Position numbers and translations under genes: made by a program. The notes beneath the pieces were generated by a model. The model was not told where the DNA came from and did not search any database. It saw only the letters and a list, made by a program, of their open reading frames with translations. A stretch of DNA of 29,447 bases from an uncultured Eubacteriales bacterium (lineage in GTDB: Bacteria; Bacillota; Clostridia; Christensenellales; CAG-138): contig CACXNN010000001.1 of the NCBI GenBank assembly GCA_902768995.1, positions 1-29,447 on the forward strand, read 5' to 3'. Positions 13,813 through 21,504 of the stretch are shown one piece after another (within the stretch, counting starts at the first letter, position 1; every line of letters begins with the position of its first letter).

Positions 13813-14346
13813 ATGGAAAAGATCGAGTATGAACTCATACGCTCCCGTCGGCGGACCCTGGCCGTGGAGGTGGACGCCGCGGGCCGGATCCTGGTCCGCG
13901 CGCCTCGCCTGATGCCCAAATGGCGCATCGAAGCCTTTGTCCAGGAGCGGGCGGACTGGATCGATCGGGCCCGGCAGCGGCAGGCCCGGCGGCAGCAGAA
14001 CCTGCCCGAGATCCGGGAGGAGGACAAGGCCCTCTACGTGAAGCAGGCCAAGGTCATCCTGCCCCCGAAGATCGACTACTACGCCCGGCGCATGGGCGTG
14101 GTCCCCACGGGCCTTACGATCACCTCCGCCAAGACCCGCTTCGGCAGCTGCTCCGGGAAGAATCGGCTGTCCTTCTCCTGGCGGCTCATGGCCTATCCCG
14201 AGGCGGCCATCGACTACGTGGTGGTCCACGAGCTCGCCCACATACGGTACAAGGACCACAGCCGAGCGTTCTACGGGTTCATCGAAAGCGTGTTGCCCGA
14301 CTATCGGGACAGGATCAAACTTCTCAAGGGAACGCAGGAGGCATAG
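13813..14346 (+). CDS. YgjP/SprT-like (DUF45) zinc metallohydrolase
   Basis: A 177-residue cytoplasmic protein of the YgjP-like metallopeptidase family. The zinc motif HELAH (139-143) and a third histidine in YKDHSRAF (H149) are intact, and the preceding FGSCSGKNRLSFSWRLMAYP stretch is typical. One family member has been reported to hydrolyse UTP, but the cellular role remains uncertain. The ATG at 13813 is the natural N-terminus, yet it has no ribosome binding site, and the promoter predicts an RNA starting almost at the ATG, so the message may be leaderless. The next gene begins one base after its stop. Confidence 0.9.
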   Translation: MEKIEYELIRSRRRTLAVEVDAAGRILVRAPRLMPKWRIEAFVQERADWIDRARQRQARRQQNLPEIREEDKALYVKQAKVILPPKIDYYARRMGVVPTGLTITSAKTRFGSCSGKNRLSFSWRLMAYPEAAIDYVVVHELAHIRYKDHSRAFYGFIESVLPDYRDRIKLLKGTQEA

Positions 14347-14347
14347 G

Positions 14348-14764
14348 ATGAAGAAGGTGTATTTCGCCGGGTCCATTCGGGGCGGGCGGCAGGACGCGGC
14401 CCTGTACGGGGAGATGATCGCGTATCTCGAAAAGAAAGGCTGCCGGGTGCTGACGGAGCACGTGGGCCTCGAATCCCTCCAGGCGGAGGGGGAGCGGACC
14501 ATGACCGAGGAGGAGATATTCGAGCGGGACATGGCCTGGCTCCGGGAGAGCGATCTCGTCGTGGCGGAGTGTACCACCCCGTCCCACGGCGTGGGCTACG
14601 AGCTGGGCCGGGCAAGGGAGATGGGGAAGCCCGTCCACATCTTCTACGATCTTTCCCGGGGGCGGCTCTCCGCCATGTTGGCGGGGGACAGCTGCTTCAT
14701 ACTGCACCCCTATACGGATACAAAGGAGATATTCGAGGCTCTGGACCTGATCGCTCGCGGATAG
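14348..14764 (+). CDS. DNPH1-like 2'-deoxynucleoside 5'-monophosphate N-glycosidase
   Basis: A 138-residue enzyme of the nucleoside 2-deoxyribosyltransferase superfamily. It closely resembles the DNPH1 (Rcl) branch, which hydrolyses the N-glycosidic bond of deoxynucleoside monophosphates and so sanitises the nucleotide pool. Visible are the substrate loop FAGSIRGGR (6-14), VLTEHVG (34-40), the acidic RDMAWLRESD segment and the catalytic glutamate in GVGYELGRA (E85). No hydrophobic signal is present, so it is cytoplasmic. A GGAGG 7 nt upstream serves its ATG, one base after the metallohydrolase stop; it is followed 17 nt later by the lipoprotein gene. Exact substrate, whether phosphorylated or free nucleoside, is inferred from the subfamily. 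Confidence 0.88.
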   Translation: MKKVYFAGSIRGGRQDAALYGEMIAYLEKKGCRVLTEHVGLESLQAEGERTMTEEEIFERDMAWLRESDLVVAECTTPSHGVGYELGRAREMGKPVHIFYDLSRGRLSAMLAGDSCFILHPYTDTKEIFEALDLIARG

Positions 14765-14781
14765 AGGAGAGAGAACGAACA

Positions 14782-17691
14782 TTGAAGCGGACGCTGAAAA
14801 ACGGCATAGCGATCCTGCTCCTGCTGCTGTTGCTGGCGGGGGGCTGCATGACGCCCCCGTCTCAAATAGCCCATGAGCGGGTGCCCTCGCCTACGTCCGC
14901 CCTGTCGGAGCAGGTCGACCCCCTGGGGAAGGGCGAGACCGGCGAGGGGATCAAGCTGCAGGTCACCGAGGTCCGATCCTCCGGGGATCGGGAAGGTGCG
15001 TATGACAGCTGCCCGTCCCAGGACTGGTTCGAGCTCTACAACGCCGGCACCAGAACCGTGAGCCTGGGGAACCTGTACATCACCAACGACCCGGAGAAGC
15101 CCGATCAGCATCGCCTGCCCAAGGTCGCCCTGAAGCCGGGCCAGTATATGGCCATCTGCTGCTGCGACCACGAGGGCCATCCCTCCGTGTCCATGGGCAT
15201 CGCCCGCCGGGGGGAGACGTTGTACATCTTTACCGGCAGCCGTCAGGAGGTATGCCGGATCGACGTGCCGCCCCTGGAGGCTGACGTGAGCTGGGGCCTT
15301 TCGGACGGCGTGTGGGGCTACTGCACGGAGCCCACCCCCGGCCGAGCCAACGGCAGGGTCTTCGCCTCCCTGGACCCGGTGGAGGTGGAATCCCTGGGGG
15401 TGAGCGTGTCGGAGGTGCTGATCTCGGGCAAGTACGCGGCCGTGACCCCCGACGGGAAATATTGTGATTTCGTGGAGCTCCACAACGACACGGACGGCCC
15501 CGTCTCCCTGAACAACTGGTATCTTTCCGACAGCGCGGACAACGTGGACAAATGGCCCTTCCCGGACGTGACGGTGGCGCCGGACGGGTATCTGCTGGTG
15601 CTGCTGGGCGGGGACGGCTCGCCCCGGCCCGACGGGCTCCTGCAGGCCGATTTCTCCGTGAACCGGCGGGAAAAGCTGGTCCTTTACGACGCCAAAGCCC
15701 TGGCCTATTCCGTGTTCTCCCTGCCGGAGAAGGTGCGATCCGACGTGTCCATGGGCCCTGACGGAGAATACTATCTTTGCCCCACGCCGGGCAAACCCAA
15801 CGGTCCCGCCGCCTATACTGCCGCCGACGGGGGCGGCTACGACTATACCGGCGTCTTCATCAGCGAGGTCTGCGCCTATGGGGGAGCGGGCAGCGACGAC
15901 TGGATAGAGCTGTACAACGCCACCGCGGAGCCCGTGGACCTGGCGGGCTGGCGGCTGGGGAAGGACCGGGAGGGGGAGAAGGTCATGGACCTCTCCGGCA
16001 CCCTGGCCCCCGGGGGATACGCGGTGTTCGAGACCACCTCCCACGAGATACGCCGCCGGGACGGCGTGGGCTCCTTCGGCCTGTCCCTGGCGGGGCAGAC
16101 CCTGTATTTGGAGGACGAAACGGGCCAGCTCAGGGACGAGTTCGCCACGGGTGTGCTGAAACCAGAGGGGAGCTCGGGCCGCATCGAGGGCAACGGCGCC
16201 ATAGCCCGGGCCTTCTTCAACAAGCCCACCAAGGGCGCCCGCAACAGCGACCAGTACGCCTTGGGCTACGCCAAGGCCCCTCAATTCTCCGAGACCGGCC
16301 TCTATCAGACGAGCCCCTTCGACCTGGTGTTGACCTCCGGCGAGGGCGCCGTCATCCACTACACCACCAACGGCAGCGAGCCCACGGCCTCCTCCTCGGT
16401 GTACGACGGTCCCATCGAAATCAAAAAGAATACGGTGGTCCGGGCCTTCGCCCAGCAGGACGGGCTCCTGGACAGCGAGATCGTCACCTATACCTTCCTC
16501 TTCACGGAGCCCCACCAGCTGCCGGTGGTCTGTATCTCCCTGCGGCCCAAGGACCTGGAGGCGCTGGCCTCCGCCCGGTCCAAGGTGTCCGCCAGCAAGG
16601 AGCAGCGCAAGGGGTACTTCAGCTACTACGAGGGCGGCAAGCTTTCCACCCAGTTCCCGGCGGACTTCAAGACCAAGGGCGCGGGCACCCTGGGCTACGA
16701 GCAGCTGTCGCTGACCATCCACCTGAGGGGGAAGTACGGCCAGGGCAGCGTGACCTATCCCTTCTTTAGCGAGTACGGCTGGCGGGAGTACACCTCCCTG
16801 TGCATCCGCAACTCCGGCCAGGACAATTCCTCCGCCCGCATCCGGGACTCCTTCGCCGCCCGGCTCTGCTTCGGTTTGAATATCGACGTGGCGGTCACCC
16901 GGCCGGTGGCGGTGTACATCAACGGGAAGTACTACGGCCTCTACGATCTCAACGAGGACCAGAACGACGATTATCTCGAGAGCCACTTCGGCATCGACAA
17001 GAAGAAGGTGGAGATCATCCGCTACAACTCCCGGCTGGTCAAGGGCACCAAGACCGACTGGAACCGGGTCACCAACTACGCCAAGAACAAGGACCTGTCC
17101 AAGGACGCCGCCTACGAATCCTTCGTCCAGTGGGTGGACCCGGATTTCTTCATCGACTATCTGGTGTGCTCCATCTATCTCAGCAACGGGGACATGGCCA
17201 ATCAGAAGTACTGGCACACCACGGACAACGCCATCCGCTGGCGGGCCATCTTCTACGACTTCGACTACGCCATGGGCTACAACGACGGCTCCGTGAAGCG
17301 GAACCTGATGAAGAACTTCTTCAGCATGGACGGGACACCCACCGCCAGCGACACCCTGTATACCTACATCCCGGCGGCACTGGTGCAGAACAAGGCCTGG
17401 CGGGAGAGGTTCATCGAACGGTACGTGGAGCTGACGGTGACCACCTTCGCCCCGGAGCGGGCCAATCGGATCCTTCGGGAGCTGCAGGACGAAATGGCCT
17501 CCGAGATGCCCCGGCATATCGCCCGCTGGGGCAGGCCCTCCTCCATGGCGAAGTGGGAAAGCAACGTGGACCAGATCCAGAAATGGATGGACGCCAGGCC
17601 CGCCTACGCCCTGGAGAACCTTCGCAAATACTTCAATCTCAAGCAGAGCTACATCGACGAGCTGGTGGCAAAATATACACCGGCGGGCTGA
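14782..17691 (+). CDS. Large lipoprotein: three lamin-tail domains, chitobiase-C-like domain and CotH kinase
   Basis: A 969-residue surface protein translated from TTG 14782, with GGAGAGAG about 8 nt upstream; the frame is open further but enters the preceding gene. It has a lipoprotein signal (LLLLLLLAGGC, lipid cysteine C22). Three lamin-tail (LTD) repeats follow, at about 57-192, 207-342 and 358-490, each starting with a VSEV/ISEV-like strand and a W/F-x-E-L-x-N core. Next is a chitobiase/hexosaminidase C-terminal-like domain (about 510-575, HYTTNGSEPT), then CotH spore-coat-kinase-like sequence (about 637-890) with YINGKYYGLYDLNED and the acidic FYDFDYAMGY motif near 825. CotH proteins phosphorylate partner proteins in Bacillus; whether this one is active outside the membrane is unknown. 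The fusion probably displays CotH at the surface. Confidence 0.9.
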   Translation: MKRTLKNGIAILLLLLLLAGGCMTPPSQIAHERVPSPTSALSEQVDPLGKGETGEGIKLQVTEVRSSGDREGAYDSCPSQDWFELYNAGTRTVSLGNLYITNDPEKPDQHRLPKVALKPGQYMAICCCDHEGHPSVSMGIARRGETLYIFTGSRQEVCRIDVPPLEADVSWGLSDGVWGYCTEPTPGRANGRVFASLDPVEVESLGVSVSEVLISGKYAAVTPDGKYCDFVELHNDTDGPVSLNNWYLSDSADNVDKWPFPDVTVAPDGYLLVLLGGDGSPRPDGLLQADFSVNRREKLVLYDAKALAYSVFSLPEKVRSDVSMGPDGEYYLCPTPGKPNGPAAYTAADGGGYDYTGVFISEVCAYGGAGSDDWIELYNATAEPVDLAGWRLGKDREGEKVMDLSGTLAPGGYAVFETTSHEIRRRDGVGSFGLSLAGQTLYLEDETGQLRDEFATGVLKPEGSSGRIEGNGAIARAFFNKPTKGARNSDQYALGYAKAPQFSETGLYQTSPFDLVLTSGEGAVIHYTTNGSEPTASSSVYDGPIEIKKNTVVRAFAQQDGLLDSEIVTYTFLFTEPHQLPVVCISLRPKDLEALASARSKVSASKEQRKGYFSYYEGGKLSTQFPADFKTKGAGTLGYEQLSLTIHLRGKYGQGSVTYPFFSEYGWREYTSLCIRNSGQDNSSARIRDSFAARLCFGLNIDVAVTRPVAVYINGKYYGLYDLNEDQNDDYLESHFGIDKKKVEIIRYNSRLVKGTKTDWNRVTNYAKNKDLSKDAAYESFVQWVDPDFFIDYLVCSIYLSNGDMANQKYWHTTDNAIRWRAIFYDFDYAMGYNDGSVKRNLMKNFFSMDGTPTASDTLYTYIPAALVQNKAWRERFIERYVELTVTTFAPERANRILRELQDEMASEMPRHIARWGRPSSMAKWESNVDQIQKWMDARPAYALENLRKYFNLKQSYIDELVAKYTPAG

Positions 17692-17706
17692 AAAACGGTA
17701 TATAAA

Positions 17707-17732
17707 AACGGACGCGGTCTTCCGCGTCCGTT
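17707..17732. terminator. Bidirectional terminator between the lipoprotein and transporter genes
   Basis: An 11-bp perfect stem (AACGGACGCGG / CCGCGTCCGTT) with a TCTT loop, 16 nt after the lipoprotein stop and 15 nt after the convergent transporter stop. On the minus strand it is followed by TTTATA; on the plus strand a TTTT run comes about 5 nt after the stem. Confidence 0.88.
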
Positions 17733-17746
17733 CGTACTTTTGTCGC

Positions 17747-19108
17747 TTATGCCCAGATGAACCATATGAGCAGGTAGCCCGTGATCACCGCGGCCAGGGT
17801 GAAGGGCACGCCGAACTTCATGAAGGTCCCGGCCTTCACCTCGTACCCCTCCCGGCGCAAGATGCCGATGCCCGCGATGTTGGCGGAGGCGCCGATGGGG
17901 GTCAGGTTCCCGCCCAGGGTGGCGCCGCAGAGGAGGCCATAGTAGAAGAGCTTGGGGCTGATGGCCGCGCCGCCCGCGGAGGACAGGTCAGCCGCCAGCA
18001 CCGCCACCACGGGCAGCATGGTGGTGGTATAGGGGATGTTGTCGATGAAGGCGGACAGGAGCACCGACACCCACACGATCACGCTGTATACCAGGAACAG
18101 GTCCCACCGGGTGCCGCCGCCGTTGAGCTTGGCGATGGTCTGGCCCAGGAGGTCGATGACCCCGGCCCGGGAGATGCCGCCGATGACCACGAACAGGCCC
18201 ATCAGCAGGACGATGGTGTAGTAGTCGATCTCCTTCAGGGCCCCCTTCACAGTGGCGGCGTCCTTGTTCTTGACGAAGTCCCGGATGAGACCGATCACGA
18301 AGAAGCCCACGCAGATGAGGCCGTTGGTGATGTCCGGCTTATAGAGCTGGCCGGGCTGAGCGCCGTTCTCGTAGGGGATGAAGGACACGGCGATGAGGCA
18401 GACCAACGTGCCGAGGAGCAGCCAGGTGGGGAACAGGTCCTCCACCTTGGTCCTCTCGTGCATGTTCACCGGGTCGTTTTCGTGCCGGAACATGAACAGG
18501 AGCACCAGCGCGCTCATGAGGGCGCCCAGCTCCACCACGAAGAACATGCCCATCTTGCCCTCGTCCACGAAGAAGTCCAAAAAGTCCAGGTTGGCGGCCT
18601 TGGCGAGCAGGATGCTGGTGGTGTCGCCCACCAGGGTGGCCGCGCCCTGCAGGTTGCTGCTGACGGCGATGCAGATGATGGGGGCCACGGGGGAGATATG
18701 GAGCTTCCGGCACATGGCGAGGGCCACCGGCGCGATCATGAGCACGGTCGCTACGTTGTCCACGAAGGCGGAGATGAACCCGGCGAACAGGGACAGGGAC
18801 AGGACCGCCCACTTGACGCTGGGGGTCTTGTCCACCAGCACGTCCGCCATGAGCTGGGGCATCTTGGACTCGATGAACAGATACACCGTGCCCATGGTGC
18901 CCACGATCATCATGATCACGTTCCAGTCGATCTCCTTCAGGGCTTCCAGGGGCGAATAGGCGTAGCCGGGGAACAGTCCCGTGGAGCCCACGATCACGAA
19001 GATCAGGGCGGAGATGACGGCGGCGTGGGGCCGGATCTTTTGAAAAGCCATCATCACCACGTAGGTCACGGCGAAGAGGATGAGGGCAAACAGGGTGATA
19101 GTCTCCAT
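17747..19108 (-). CDS. SLC13/ArsB-NhaD superfamily membrane transporter
   Basis: A 453-residue inner-membrane protein with about 11-12 membrane helices and the internal two-fold repeat of the ion-transporter superfamily. The paired signatures are SAFVDNVATVLMIAPV with LQGAATLVGDTTS in the first half, and SAFIDNIPYTTTMLPV with GGNLTPIGASANIAG in the second; these form the two hairpins that bind substrate and cations. Family members move dicarboxylates/citrate, arsenite or sodium/protons. The specificity is not readable from the sequence, although the cre site suggests carbon-source control and hence a carboxylate. The ATG at 19108 has AGGAG 7 nt upstream; 29 extra codons before it lack support. 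It is a single-gene unit. Confidence 0.9.
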   Translation of the reverse strand: METITLFALILFAVTYVVMMAFQKIRPHAAVISALIFVIVGSTGLFPGYAYSPLEALKEIDWNVIMMIVGTMGTVYLFIESKMPQLMADVLVDKTPSVKWAVLSLSLFAGFISAFVDNVATVLMIAPVALAMCRKLHISPVAPIICIAVSSNLQGAATLVGDTTSILLAKAANLDFLDFFVDEGKMGMFFVVELGALMSALVLLFMFRHENDPVNMHERTKVEDLFPTWLLLGTLVCLIAVSFIPYENGAQPGQLYKPDITNGLICVGFFVIGLIRDFVKNKDAATVKGALKEIDYYTIVLLMGLFVVIGGISRAGVIDLLGQTIAKLNGGGTRWDLFLVYSVIVWVSVLLSAFIDNIPYTTTMLPVVAVLAADLSSAGGAAISPKLFYYGLLCGATLGGNLTPIGASANIAGIGILRREGYEVKAGTFMKFGVPFTLAAVITGYLLIWFIWA

Positions 19109-19154
19109 ACAGGGACTCCTTTGCATTTTCTGCTGCCTATACCTTACCATATTT

Positions 19155-19168
19155 TGTGAGCGCTTTCC
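19155..19168. promoter_or_regulatory. CcpA cre site upstream of the transporter
   Basis: On the minus strand GGAAAGCGCTCACA matches the catabolite-responsive element consensus TGWAANCGNTNWCA at all positions but the first. It lies 47-60 bp upstream of the transporter ATG. No clean sigma-A promoter was recognised beside it, so whether it would repress or activate is open. Confidence 0.6.
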
Positions 19169-19230
19169 AGCCCCCGGATGCAGGAAATCGCGCAAAAAAA
19201 GAGATAAATTTGCACGCCTTTCGGGGGAAT

Positions 19231-19249
19231 AGTCTATCGTGGATAGACT
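19231..19249. repeat. Short palindrome between the transporter and surface-protein genes
   Basis: An 8-bp perfect inverted repeat AGTCTATC-GTG-GATAGACT. It has no T-tract and lies between the terminator at 19281-19302 and the cre site. It could be an operator for the transporter gene or a stray structure. The rest of the 204-nt intergenic region shows nothing else recognisable. Confidence 0.4.
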
Positions 19250-19280
19250 GAGACTATTTATAGGCGCTGTCCGAGCATGA

Positions 19281-19302
19281 AAAAGCCGCCTCGAAGGGCG
19301 GC
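19281..19302 (-). terminator. Terminator of the permease-surface protein operon
   Basis: On the minus strand a 6-7 bp stem GCCGCC(C)-TTCG-(A)GGCGGC is followed by TTTTTC; it starts about 10 nt after the stop at 19313. Confidence 0.8.
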
Positions 19303-19312
19303 GCGGAAAGGG

Positions 19313-20050
19313 TCAGGCAGCCTTCTTCCGGCGGAACAAAAGAAGCGCTACGGCCAGCGTAACGAGGGCTACGCCGCCCACCACAGCGGCGATGACGCCC
19401 CGATTGGAGACCGTGGGGAGCTCTTCGGGGGCCTCGTAGCCCGAGGGCACGGCCGCCTTCTTCTCGCCGGACAGCTGGTCGTTGGCGGGGTCGTCCAGGC
19501 AGAACCACTTGTTGCGGATGCCGTAGACATAGGAAACGTACCCCCACTGCCGGCCCTGCTCGTCGGTATAGAGCTGCTCCGCCGTCAGGTCCAGATTGCC
19601 CATCTGCAGGGGATTGGGTGCGCCGGGGTATTCGTACAGGTACACGCTCTTGCATTCCATCGTCATGGTGTTCGTCGGGGTCGTGATCTTGTCGGCGTGT
19701 TCCTCCCGGAAAGCGATGTGGTCGTATTGGACCATGGTGTACCCCAGGGGCGCCCAAGCTCCATGCCGCTCCGAAAAGCCCCAGACGATGCCCTGCTTGT
19801 CCGTGTAGGTCCACTGGCAGTAGAACGCGGCTCCGTTTTGCAGGGTCTCTGCCACGGTGCCGCCGGGGGCAGTGTAAAGGTTCAGTGAGCCGTCGGGTCC
19901 GTCAGCCAGGTACGTGCGGCCCTCCCGATGCTGGCACTCCTTCTGGTGGGTCCGATAGAAGCCGTTGTCCGGCTCCACGATCACGTCGGCGAAAGCCAGG
20001 GACGGCAGCAGCAACAGCAGGGCGAACGCCAAGGCAAGGATTCTTTTCAT
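19313..20050 (-). CDS. Exported protein with C-terminal membrane anchor, function unknown
   Basis: A 245-residue protein with a classical signal peptide (KRILALAFALLLLLPSLAFA, cleavage near residue 21), an extracellular domain, and a C-terminal hydrophobic helix (about 218-238) ended by FRRKKAA, so it is held in the membrane facing outside. The extracellular part has two similar stretches, each ending in a GxxWGxxxxxx(G/N)xW pattern (VWGFSERHGAWAPL and QWGYVSYVYGIRNKWFCL), which suggests two bacterial SH3-like domains. It lacks a true LPXTG sorting motif. The ATG at 20050 has AAAGGAGG 8 nt upstream. It is the third gene of an operon after an MFS permease and a small membrane protein; no function can be named. 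Confidence 0.82.
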   Translation of the reverse strand: MKRILALAFALLLLLPSLAFADVIVEPDNGFYRTHQKECQHREGRTYLADGPDGSLNLYTAPGGTVAETLQNGAAFYCQWTYTDKQGIVWGFSERHGAWAPLGYTMVQYDHIAFREEHADKITTPTNTMTMECKSVYLYEYPGAPNPLQMGNLDLTAEQLYTDEQGRQWGYVSYVYGIRNKWFCLDDPANDQLSGEKKAAVPSGYEAPEELPTVSNRGVIAAVVGGVALVTLAVALLLFRRKKAA

Positions 20051-20065
20051 GGATAGATACCTCCT

Positions 20066-20389
20066 TTAGATCAGTTGGTTCAATACAAAGCCCAGGGAGA
20101 AGGACAGGGTGTTGGCGATCAGGGAGAAGCGGTACGGCCGCTCATAAAGGCCGCTGTACCGGTACAGGAGCCCTTCCGCCGCCACGGCCCCCAGCTCCAG
20201 GGCCGCAACCGGGAGCCAGCCCTCCGGCAGGAAGCTGTGGAGCAGCACCACCGGTGGGTTGGTGATCAGGTTCACCAGGGCGCAGAGGAGCAAAGCTTTG
20301 CCTCGCTTGCCCGTGCTCAGGGCGAAGGCACATTCGATGATCTCCGTAAGCCCCAGGGACAGGAGCAGGGAGAGGACCAGCTCATCCAT
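20066..20389 (-). CDS. Small membrane protein, function unknown
   Basis: A 107-residue hydrophobic protein with three to four predicted membrane helices and a motif NLITNPPVVLL in the middle. I recognise no characterised family with certainty. The ATG at 20389 has AAGGAGG 6 nt upstream and overlaps the end of the permease gene by 8 nt, so the two are probably translated together; the surface protein starts 15 nt after its stop. Confidence 0.8.
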   Translation of the reverse strand: MDELVLSLLLSLGLTEIIECAFALSTGKRGKALLLCALVNLITNPPVVLLHSFLPEGWLPVAALELGAVAAEGLLYRYSGLYERPYRFSLIANTLSFSLGFVLNQLI

Positions 20390-21374
20390 GGGCGGCCTCC
20401 TTCCGAAGGCCTGCCCACAGCAGCCCCAGGCTCAGCAGCACCAGCCCCGCCCAGGCGTAGCCGGGCAGGGCGAAGGAAAGGCCTCCGAACCGGGGCAGCA
20501 TCCCTACGAACAGGGCGCAGGTCAAAAGCCCAAAGGCGGTCCCCTTGGCGCCGGGCAGGCGCCGGGCCGCTTCCAATAGGGTCAGGGGCATGGTCATGTT
20601 GAACAGGAACAGGGAGAGCAGCGTCACGTACCCCCGGGGCAGGAGCAGCAGCGCCGCCGCCGCGCCCAGGGACAGGGCTGCCGTTCGCCGAAGCCCCAAG
20701 CGGTCCCCCAGGAAGCCGCCCGCGGCTTTACCCGCGGCTAGGCACAGCACCGGCACCAGGCCGGGCAGGTCGGGAAGTTCCGGGGAGAAGGAACCGCCGC
20801 CCAGCATCGAGCGCAGGGCCACCACCAGGAACAGGCATACGAGGGGCAGACGATCCCCCTTCGGCAGGGAGATGGACAGAGGCGCGTTCGAAGATGCCAG
20901 CGCGTCTTTTCCGATCACCAGGCCAGCGCCCGCCAGGATCAGGAGCAGGGGCATGGCCCAGCCGCAGCGAAGGAGCAGGGGCCCGCCCGCCGTGCCCAGA
21001 TACAGCCCAACGGCCCCGGGGGACACGAATACGCCCAGGGGCGCGGCCCTGTCGCTTTCGTTCAGCACCTCCAGACCGCCGCCCACGTGGAACATGCCGT
21101 TGCCTACGCCGCAGAGGACGGCAGCCAGCAGGGGAGAGTCCGTCGGCAAGAAGCTCATAGCCACCAGACCGCAGCCGACGGCGGCAAAGGGCAGATTCCG
21201 GTTCAGCCTGTCCGCCAGCAGCCCCAGGGGCAGCTGCAGTGCAAAGGCGCAAGCGTTGTAGAGGACCATCCACAGCCACCAGCCAGCGTCCAGGCGCAGC
21301 CGCCCGAAGAAGAGGGCGGCGCAAGCCATGTCCACGCAGAAATGGGTGACGGACAACAGGGTCAGCTTCTTCAC
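20382..21374 (-). CDS. MFS-type permease
   Basis: A 330-residue membrane protein with about ten to twelve helices in two halves joined near residue 175. The first half has QLPLGLLADRLNRN and the second GGFLGDRLGLRRT; these are the loop 2-3 signatures (GxxxDRxxRR) of the major facilitator superfamily. It is short for the family (usually 380-420), mostly in loops. The GTG at 21374 was chosen because AAAGGAG lies 10 nt upstream and the peptide then starts VKKLTLLSVTHFCVDM; an upstream in-frame ATG lacks a ribosome site. Substrate unknown. It leads a three-gene operon divergent from the DUF1015 gene. Confidence 0.85.
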   Translation of the reverse strand: MKKLTLLSVTHFCVDMACAALFFGRLRLDAGWWLWMVLYNACAFALQLPLGLLADRLNRNLPFAAVGCGLVAMSFLPTDSPLLAAVLCGVGNGMFHVGGGLEVLNESDRAAPLGVFVSPGAVGLYLGTAGGPLLLRCGWAMPLLLILAGAGLVIGKDALASSNAPLSISLPKGDRLPLVCLFLVVALRSMLGGGSFSPELPDLPGLVPVLCLAAGKAAGGFLGDRLGLRRTAALSLGAAAALLLLPRGYVTLLSLFLFNMTMPLTLLEAARRLPGAKGTAFGLLTCALFVGMLPRFGGLSFALPGYAWAGLVLLSLGLLWAGLRKEAAHG

Positions 21375-21422
21375 GGCGCACCGTCTCCTTTCGTATATAA
21401 TACCGGCAGGGGCAAGAAAAGG

Positions 21423-21451
21423 TTGCAAAACGATTTTGGGGATTGTACAAT
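21423..21451 (+). promoter_or_regulatory. Promoter of the DUF1015 gene
   Basis: TTGCAA (21423-21428), 17-nt spacer, TACAAT (21446-21451); predicted start near 21458 with a leader of about 47 nt before the ATG at 21505. Confidence 0.75.
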
Positions 21452-21472
21452 AATCATAAGGCCTGTGCCTGC

Positions 21473-21501
21473 ATTATATCAGAACGAAGCGAGGTCAGCA
21501 A
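21473..21501 (-). promoter_or_regulatory. Promoter of the MFS permease operon
   Basis: Minus-strand TTGCTG (21496-21501), 17-nt spacer, perfect TATAAT (21473-21478). It lies inside the leader of the opposite-strand DUF1015 transcript, so the two RNAs would overlap by a few bases at their 5' ends. Its leader to the permease GTG would be about 90 nt. Confidence 0.65.
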
Positions 21502-21504
21502 TTC

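Noticed and set aside
14710..17517. A 935-codon open frame opposite the LTD-CotH lipoprotein
   Set aside because: Antisense artefact of high third-position GC in the real gene; no signal, domain or ribosome site.
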